A DNA stretch of 64,000 nt from an uncultured Rikenellaceae bacterium (lineage in GTDB: Bacteria > Bacteroidota > Bacteroidia > Bacteroidales > Rikenellaceae). A program made the translations under genes and the position numbers. Every line of letters starts with the position of its first letter. Within the stretch, counting starts at the first letter, position 1. Under the pieces are notes generated by a model. The model was not told the origin of the DNA, did no database searches, and saw only the letters and a program-made list of their open reading frames with translations. Where the stretch lies: assembly GCA_946486375.1 (NCBI GenBank), contig CAMLTW010000004.1:1-64000 (forward strand), in the 5' to 3' direction. This document shows, one piece after another, positions 58,476 through 64,000 of the stretch.

Positions 58476-59588
58476 TCATTCTTCATCAAAAAGCCTTGCT
58501 TCCGCGGGGGTCATGTCATAGTAGAACAGCTTGTCCTGCTTGACAACAAGTTTAAGGTTGTCCGTCAGGTACTGCAGCAGTTTTATCATGACACTGCGGC
58601 CACGTTTGAAGCCTATGTTTTCATAAGAGGCGATCAGACGTTGCAGTACATTCTCAAAGCCCCTGATGGGTTTGCCGTCAAAGGCAGCGGAAAGGGCTTC
58701 CCGGTGCTGCTCGATGCTCAGCTCCGTAAAGCTTGTCCGTTGCCTGGGCTTCGGGGTGTCACCGAACGTGTGCCCTTCGGCGATGACCGGGAGCCCGTTG
58801 TCGTCCACGGTGAACGCGAAGGGTTTGAACTCCTTTTCCCGGATATGCAGGGCATGGACTTCACTGACAGACGGATTCTCGTTGCATTTGCTGATGACCA
58901 GTACTGTTTCCGCCTTGTTGCTCATCTCCGTACCGATATGGCCTCGTACATTGTTGTCCCCTTTGTTCAGGTGCAGCACGCAATGGATATGCAGGTCGTA
59001 ACGAGAGGACCATTCCATCATTTTGTTGATTACCTCCACCGATTCGCTGGTGCTGTTGATGTCCAGCATAAGGTCGCGGATACCGTCAATGATAACCAGC
59101 CCGTAACCTTTACCCTGACGAAGGGCATAGTCTATCACACTTATACGGACTGTCGGAGAATACTCCCGCAGGCAGATGAAATCAAGGTTCTCGCTGTCTG
59201 CTGTGGTAGGAAGCCCGGCCAGACGCAGAATACGTTCCAGCACCGTGTGACAATGATAGCGGCTCTGCTCGGTATCGACATACAGGATCCGGCGTTTGCC
59301 TTCCGGCAGATGCGCCCGGTAGTTCAGCACCTGCTTACCTGCCAGGGAAGCGGCGACAAGGGCGGAGACATTGAATGTCTTCTTGGATTTTGCCTTGCCG
59401 GTCGATGCACTGAAATTGCCGAGAGTCGCTATGGTCGAATTGTCAATCCAGATAATTTGCGGCGGGGTCTCGTATGTATCCGTCGCCTTGATTTGGGAAG
59501 CTGAAAGAATATCTGACAGACGGGTCTCTTCCAATCCCATTCCCGTCTTCTGGTCAGTTCTTCTTTCGTTTTCCATGGCGTTTCTCAT
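58476..59588 (-). CDS. AAA/RecA-like ATPase (RepA-type helicase family), 370 aa
   Basis: The P loop is unusual: STGKAKSKKTF (near 62-72), with Lys where the second Gly normally stands, as in several mobile-element RepA-like ATPases. Other motifs are RILYVDTEQSRYHCH (Walker A') and GLVIIDGIRDLMLDINS (Walker B). The C-terminal 100 residues are a winged-helix-like tail. It is thought to be a replicative helicase or initiator for the excised circle. The start codon at 59588 overlaps the helix-turn-helix gene's end; 59576 is an alternative. Confidence 0.82.
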   Translation of the reverse strand: MRNAMENERRTDQKTGMGLEETRLSDILSASQIKATDTYETPPQIIWIDNSTIATLGNFSASTGKAKSKKTFNVSALVAASLAGKQVLNYRAHLPEGKRRILYVDTEQSRYHCHTVLERILRLAGLPTTADSENLDFICLREYSPTVRISVIDYALRQGKGYGLVIIDGIRDLMLDINSTSESVEVINKMMEWSSRYDLHIHCVLHLNKGDNNVRGHIGTEMSNKAETVLVISKCNENPSVSEVHALHIREKEFKPFAFTVDDNGLPVIAEGHTFGDTPKPRQRTSFTELSIEQHREALSAAFDGKPIRGFENVLQRLIASYENIGFKRGRSVMIKLLQYLTDNLKLVVKQDKLFYYDMTPAEARLFDEE

Positions 59589-59949
59589 TTAAGAAGGGTT
59601 GTACTGCTGCCGCCTCGTGTGCCATCCGCGTGGCATCATCGACGGCAAGTTCATGATTCTGCAGGAGCCATTCGTCCAGTTCCTCCTTGGCAAAGTAGAT
59701 CATCTTGCCGCGAGGCTTGTAGTGAGGAATCTCCTTGTTGGCCGTAAGTTTATACAGCATACTTTCTGATACCCCGATGTACATGCAGGCTTCCGAAAAA
59801 GTAAAGACCTTTTTGGTCGCGTAAATGTTCTTTTCCAGCAATTCCACCCGTTCCAGAAAGCTCTCGACCGGTTCCAATTTCCGGATAATCGCTTCAAGGG
59901 CCGTGAGCCGTTCGCTCAACCTTTCCATGAATGTCAATCTGTTGGACAT
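59554..59949 (-). CDS. Helix-turn-helix excisionase-like DNA-binding protein, 131 aa
   Basis: The N-terminal 45 residues form a coiled coil (MERLSERLTALEAIIRKLEP). A MerR/Xis-type winged helix follows: KKVFTFSEACMYIGVSESML and PHYKPRGKMIYFAKEELDEWL. Proteins of this type next to integrases act as excisionases or repressors. The start 59949 (MSNRLTF) is preferred; upstream in-frame codons are AT-rich leader. It is the best candidate in the window for binding regulatory repeats. Confidence 0.82.
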   Translation of the reverse strand: MSNRLTFMERLSERLTALEAIIRKLEPVESFLERVELLEKNIYATKKVFTFSEACMYIGVSESMLYKLTANKEIPHYKPRGKMIYFAKEELDEWLLQNHELAVDDATRMAHEAAAVQPFLNEKRHGKRKKN

Positions 59950-60128
59950 ATTATTCGTGATTAAATTAGACAATAAGAGATGCACCTCTGTTTGTAACGC
60001 GTTGTATACAGAGGCAAAGGTAGAGTGTGAATATCTAAAAGCATTGGATGACAGTATGATACCGGTTTGGTAGCATATCAGTTATCATACTTTTGCTTTT
60101 CACATGGTTGACTTCTTAGCACTTCCTT

Positions 60129-60821
60129 TCATTCCTTCAGTTGGCTTACAAACTTTCTGATATTGTAAGCGGTTGAAGTCATTTTGTTCCTGACCAACGA
60201 AAGCGTGGTGGATATGCTCGTTGCGGATATGAAGTGCGAGCCGTCCTTGGATTGCAGGAAACGCCCTCTTTCGAGGACTGATTGCCAGTAAGGCTGAATG
60301 AATGAATTCTCAAGAAGGGCATCGAACAGGATAGCCACACGGCGCACGCTGTTCACCCGAAGACAGAAACCTATCTTGCAGGAGAAGAGAGATTCCATGT
60401 CGTCAATAGTTACGGGAGAACAGAACAGATGATAAGTATTGGCGCAAGAAACGATACCGGCCAGTTGTTTGCGCGAAAGACTGCAGTCAAAAGAAAGAAA
60501 TGAAAACTTTGCCGGATTACAATCGGAAGATGCCAGTTCCGATGTGTCATACTTCCGCTTTAGTTCCATGCACTCCTCGAAAGAGAGGCTCGGGGCGGAA
60601 AAAAGCGGTTGGATAAGGTAGGGGCAGTCGGTCAGCAGTCCCTTGACGATGTGGATGTTCATTTCGTGGCAGTTCCGACAGACCGCGTTATCGCAGTCAA
60701 TATACCGGTGACTGTTCACAAAATCCTCCACATAACGGCGATACTGTTTGCCGTGGATTTTGACCTCCTGGAGATAAACTGTTTTTGCTTCGGTAAGCAG
60801 GGCGAAAAGTTCTTCCGCCAC
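60129..60821 (-). CDS. Hypothetical Cys-containing protein next to the integrase, 230 aa
   Basis: The protein has a CDNAVCRNCHEMNIH cluster (near 43-57) that could bind zinc, helical segments, and a C-terminal NSVRRVAILFDALLENSFIQPYWQSV ... VRNKMTSTAYNIRKFVSQL. The last part recalls the general layout of RteC-like regulators of Bacteroides elements, but the match is too loose to name it. It lies between the integrase and the helix-turn-helix gene and is probably regulatory. Confidence 0.6.
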   Translation of the reverse strand: MAEELFALLTEAKTVYLQEVKIHGKQYRRYVEDFVNSHRYIDCDNAVCRNCHEMNIHIVKGLLTDCPYLIQPLFSAPSLSFEECMELKRKYDTSELASSDCNPAKFSFLSFDCSLSRKQLAGIVSCANTYHLFCSPVTIDDMESLFSCKIGFCLRVNSVRRVAILFDALLENSFIQPYWQSVLERGRFLQSKDGSHFISATSISTTLSLVRNKMTSTAYNIRKFVSQLKE

Positions 60822-61026
60822 GTCCTGTGCCGATTCAATGTGATGCGGGTGTTTGCTCCCCTCAAAAAGAGAGAAGGCCTTTGTCAGCTCTTGTCATGTC
60901 GATTTACATTTTATTGGTTTATAATAATATATCATCATAAAGGTATCGTTTTTCGATTGTATCTGCAATCGATGACGCCCTTAAAATATCTACTTGTAAA
61001 TTTGACATGATATGGTATATCATTGG

Positions 61027-62160
61027 TCACTCAAACAATCCGTTGACCAGGTTGACCGCATCATCCTTTTTCTGGTTGATGATTTTGGCGTACACCTGTG
61101 TCATTTTCACGTCAGCATGGCCGAGCAGCTTGGATGTCGTATATAAGTCTGCTCCGAGTGTCAGCATCATCGTCGCGAACGTGTGCCGCGCCGTATGGAA
61201 TGTAAAACGCTTGTTTATTCCCGCCGCTTTTGCCCATGGTTTGATAAGAATATTGACCATTGCTGGGGACGGCAGGTCAAACACATGGTCATCAGGAGTT
61301 TTGTCTCCACGCGCAGGCATCCACTTCAACGCTTCCGGGGAAAGCGGAAGATAAATCGGTTCCTTGGTTTTCTGCATTGAAACCGACAGACGGTATTGTC
61401 CACGATCAACGAATACATCTTTCCATTGCAACTTGATTATATCACTGATTCGCAGACCGCAGAAACAAGAGAACAGATAGGCACCTTTCACGGATTCATT
61501 TTTCATCGGGGTTGCGATCAATGCACGCACCTCTTCAATGGTCATGTATGACCGTTTGCTTTCAGGCAGACGGATCTTTTCCGACTTGCTGATTTTCGTG
61601 AAAGGATTGGACTTGATGATCTCGGCCCTGACAGCCGCATTCAAGGCTCCGTTCAATACCCGGTAATAAGTATGCAGTGTGTAATTCGACACTCGTTTGC
61701 CTCTGGAACGGTATTCGGACTGAAGGTAGTCAAGATAATTCTGGCAGAATGTCTTGTCTATTTGATCCATCAACATACGTTCTCCCGCATAATCCTTCAA
61801 GATGCGTATAGTGATGTCAATTTGATAACCGTCCTTTTTGCCACGCTTGGCCTGGTTCTCCTTGTAGGTATTCATCCAGTCAAGCAGGTAAACTCTCTCT
61901 TTGGTTTCTATACCGGCCTCGCCGTTGGTCAGCTCGATAATACGTTTGGACTTGATGGCATTGGCGGCATTCATAGTCGCCTGATTCTGCCGACGGGCAT
62001 TGTTATCCGTTTCCGGAATGAGATACAACTTAAGATATTCGTATGTTCGTTTTCCGAAACGGTATATATCAAGATACAGACTTTGGCTTCCATCTGCCAG
62101 CTTCTTTGTCCGAAGGCGGACAGGCTCTTTTACTTTTGTAGGCTTCTTTACTCGTGGCAT
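61027..62160 (-). CDS. int: Tyrosine recombinase integrase, 377 aa
   Basis: The start at 62160 (MPRVKKPTKVKEPVRLRTKK) gives the usual N-terminal arm-binding domain. The catalytic domain has Arg in SCFCGLRISDIIKL (near 233), the HxxR box FTFHTARHTFATMM (near 319), and HADVKMTQVYAK with the nucleophilic Tyr (near 355). The Lys strand MQKTKEPIYLPL is also present. It inserts and excises the element. It is transcribed inward, about 200 nt from the presumed right junction. Confidence 0.93.
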   Translation of the reverse strand: MPRVKKPTKVKEPVRLRTKKLADGSQSLYLDIYRFGKRTYEYLKLYLIPETDNNARRQNQATMNAANAIKSKRIIELTNGEAGIETKERVYLLDWMNTYKENQAKRGKKDGYQIDITIRILKDYAGERMLMDQIDKTFCQNYLDYLQSEYRSRGKRVSNYTLHTYYRVLNGALNAAVRAEIIKSNPFTKISKSEKIRLPESKRSYMTIEEVRALIATPMKNESVKGAYLFSCFCGLRISDIIKLQWKDVFVDRGQYRLSVSMQKTKEPIYLPLSPEALKWMPARGDKTPDDHVFDLPSPAMVNILIKPWAKAAGINKRFTFHTARHTFATMMLTLGADLYTTSKLLGHADVKMTQVYAKIINQKKDDAVNLVNGLFE

Positions 62161-62259
62161 ATCGATCCCTTCATAATTTTGTTTCTGTTGCAAAGATATG
62201 AATAAAGGTCGATATTGAGAAACAAACGAGAAACAAAATTGTACCGAAAAAGAACCAAT

Positions 62260-62385
62260 CAACTGAAAAGAAAGAAAACAACTGAAAACATCAAGTACAC
62301 TATAATCAATTGTAAATAAGCGGTTTTATTTGCACTTGTTTAGCTCTTGTTTTCATTTTAGGGCTTTACTTTATAAATCTGGAAA
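62260..62385. other. Probable right attachment region of the element
   Basis: This gene-free AT-rich stretch lies between the integrase and a truncated host gene. Protein similarity on the right starts abruptly at codon TAT 62372 (YKSGKT), so the junction should lie within a few tens of nucleotides before that. ATAAATCT at 62373-62380 also occurs at 31-38 near the window's left edge and could be the core, but an 8-mer is weak evidence. Confidence 0.45.
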
Positions 62386-63478
62386 AACTGTTCTATGCCG
62401 AAGGAATGTACCCAAAAACCAACAAATTTTAATATCAGGAGGTGAAGTAGCCAACGAGGAAGAATTCTGGAATCTAATTTTAAATCAACTAGATTGCTCT
62501 TATACGGACTCTTCAATAGTTGAAACCTCATCCACTGAAAGTGTTAATGTAACAAATAATGGTCAACTCACTCTTTTTGGAGTTGCTACAGGTGGAAGAG
62601 AAAAAAGTACAACGCAAGAAAGGGGTGCCAAAAGTACTCACATACGAAAACACATAATAAATCCCAAACGAAGTGCTATAGACAAATTAATACACTTAAA
62701 TAAAACGTTAATAATTGATGATTTTCATTATATCGAGCAAGGTGTTCAACAACAAATAATCCGTTCTCTTAAGGCCCCTATTTTCGATGGATTAAATGTA
62801 ATAGTTTTAGCAGTTCCTCATAGAGCTTACGATGCGCTAAAAGTTGAAACAGAAATGACAGGTCGAGTAGCTCAGTTATCTATTAACTTTTGGACACAAG
62901 ATGATTTAGCCCAAATAGCGATAAAAGGATTTAATGCTTTGAATATAAAATATGATGAATCGCTCGTAAACGCTCTAGCAAGTGAAAGTTATGGTAGTCC
63001 TAACCTAATGCAAGAATTTTGCTTCCAATTGTGTAAGCAAAACAATATTGAAAAAAGATGTAATAAAAAACGTATAATATCATTTTCAGGTCATTCAAAC
63101 TTTTTTAGTTACATTGCTCACAATGTAGCGTCTAAAGTTGCTTATGAAAAACTAGCAAGAGGTCCTAGACAAAGAACTGATAGAAAACCCAGAATACTTA
63201 AAACAGGAAACGAAGTCGATATTTATACAGCTACATTATTAGCAATCGCACATACAGGACCAAAAACTGAAATTACTATCGAAGATTTAAGAACATCCTT
63301 TAGGAGAATAATGGACAATCCACCTCAAAGTCAAGAAGTTGCACGAGTATTAGTACAAATGGATAAAATAGCAAAATCAATACCCGGAGAGCCTGTTATT
63401 GACTGGGCAAGAGAAGATAATAGCCTCTTTATTGCAGATCCCTATTTTGCATTTTATTTAAAATGGGCTATAAAGTAA
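62366..63478 (+). pseudogene. 5'-truncated AAA ATPase, probably the insertion target
   Basis: The protein reads well from KSGKTVLCRR (the second half of a Walker A) to the end: LIIDDFHYI is Walker B, TGRVAQLSINFWTQDDLAQI a sensor region, and the C-terminal 100 residues a winged-helix-like part. The usual 50-60 residues before the P loop, including its first Gly, are missing and replaced by noncoding element DNA. Composition is far more AT-rich than the element. I conclude that insertion removed the 5' end; the rest should be on the other side of the element. A native, non-standard short form cannot be fully excluded. Confidence 0.65.
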
Positions 63479-63514
63479 AGGCTATAATTCCAAGATATTA
63501 ACATATATCGTCTT

Positions 63515-64000
63515 CTATTTCTTTTTCAAACACTTCCGATACACGCCCCATCCGGCAGCGGCAAGGGCCAAAAGCCCCGTCCAAACCAGCCATCCGGGAA
63601 CGAAGGGACGGCGGGTTTCCTTCGCTTTGACCGTCTCGTCCGCCGTGGCCTCCTTCCGGGTACTGTCCCGAATGATGGTTTGGGCATGTCTTCGGCTGGA
63701 ATCGACCATCTGGCGGGTTGCAGTCTGCCGGGTTCGCTGAACTCTCCGGGTGGTTTCCTCCGCTTTCAAGGGAGGTTTCCCCGTAGCCGGATCGACCGGT
63801 TTTGCCGTATCGTAAACCCTCCGATGGGTGACCGTTTCAACCTCCTCGTCCTTTTCTCTTTCTCTCTGCTCCCGATAGTCGGTCTGTACCGTCTCCTGCC
63901 GGTACGCTTCGCTGCCAGTCCAGGTCTGCTCGCTCGTTACTCTTTGGGACTGCACGGCCCTTCGTTTTGCCCCGCAACCCGAAAGCAGGAAAAGGGTCAG
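63515..64000 (-). CDS. Partial lipoprotein with C-terminal membrane anchor (u-spanin-like)
   Basis: The gene runs off the right edge. In frame from position 64000 it reads LTLFLLSGCGAKRRA, a lipobox with the lipidated Cys, then about 120 highly charged, helical residues (REQREREKDEEVETV; TTRRVQRTRQTATRQ), and ends with one membrane segment (GWLVWTGLLALAAAGWGVY) plus KCLKKK. An outer-membrane lipid anchor at one end and an inner-membrane segment at the other is the layout of phage unimolecular spanins. GC content is high, unlike the preceding gene, so this may be prophage DNA. A general envelope protein is the alternative. Confidence 0.6.
   Translation of the reverse strand: MTLFLLSGCGAKRRAVQSQRVTSEQTWTGSEAYRQETVQTDYREQREREKDEEVETVTHRRVYDTAKPVDPATGKPPLKAEETTRRVQRTRQTATRQMVDSSRRHAQTIIRDSTRKEATADETVKAKETRRPFVPGWLVWTGLLALAAAGWGVYRKCLKKK

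Overview
This window is most of a Bacteroidales (Bacteroides/Parabacteroides-type) integrative and conjugative element (ICE), about 62 kb, followed at the right edge by AT-rich and then GC-rich flanking DNA. The phylum call rests on TraE/F/G/J/K/M/N/O homologues of the Bacteroides conjugative-transposon secretion system, -7 elements of the TAnnTTTG type, A-rich rather than Shine-Dalgarno start contexts, and Bacteroidetes-specific families (DUF4099/DUF3945, DUF4313, DUF4133/DUF4134).

Layout. (1) 1-1553, plus strand: three small unknown genes and a TAGTA-type iteron array. (2) 17325 down to 1594, minus strand: one tightly packed operon of about 16 genes. It holds a DUF4099 protein, a Toprim protein, a PH-domain membrane protein, secreted VirB5-like proteins, two cell-wall hydrolases, a probable ribosomal frameshift site, an ArdC antirestriction protein with an inactive paralogue, and an SSB-like protein. 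(3) 17544-19046: a secreted M23 peptidase converging on a membrane-anchored phosphoribosyltransferase. (4) 19411-35988, plus strand: a 'leading-region'-like block with a 1661-aa methyltransferase-helicase, a DUF4313 protein, SSB, a ParA plus ribbon-helix-helix partition operon with a four-gene acetyltransferase/SRPBCC cargo, a large ParB-like protein, a RadC/JAB protein and several small unknowns. (5) 57236 down to 36054, minus strand: the conjugation (type IV secretion) region, interrupted at 39631-41339 by a divergent AbiE toxin-antitoxin pair. (6) 62160 down to 57483, minus strand: tyrosine integrase, an unknown protein, a helix-turn-helix protein, an AAA ATPase and a Toprim primase. (7) After about 62370: a 5'-truncated AAA ATPase, probably cut by the insertion, and a partial lipoprotein shaped like a phage unimolecular spanin.

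The most unusual signal is a family of long untranslated leaders on the plus strand. Six (before 20808, 26222, 27441, 31597, 34053 and 35028) can be folded into the same structure although the stem sequences differ: outer helix, 5'-TCTTC-3' side, short inner helix with a 3-nt loop, 5'-(A/C)GTA-3' side, outer helix. Five match this exactly and the 34053 copy deviates on the 5' side. Most also have a second hairpin and an A-rich tail ending at the gene. They head genes of the kind that enter first during conjugation (SSB, anti-restriction, ParB-like), so they may coordinate early expression in a new host.

Other signals include a 12-bp site, AAAATCGTACTA, shared only by the two main minus-strand operon promoters; an exact 19-bp iteron shared by two loci 27 kb apart; an A AAA AAC slippery site that would join two reading frames; an RNA polymerase alpha-CTD-like protein inside the secretion operon; and no recognisable relaxase anywhere in the window.
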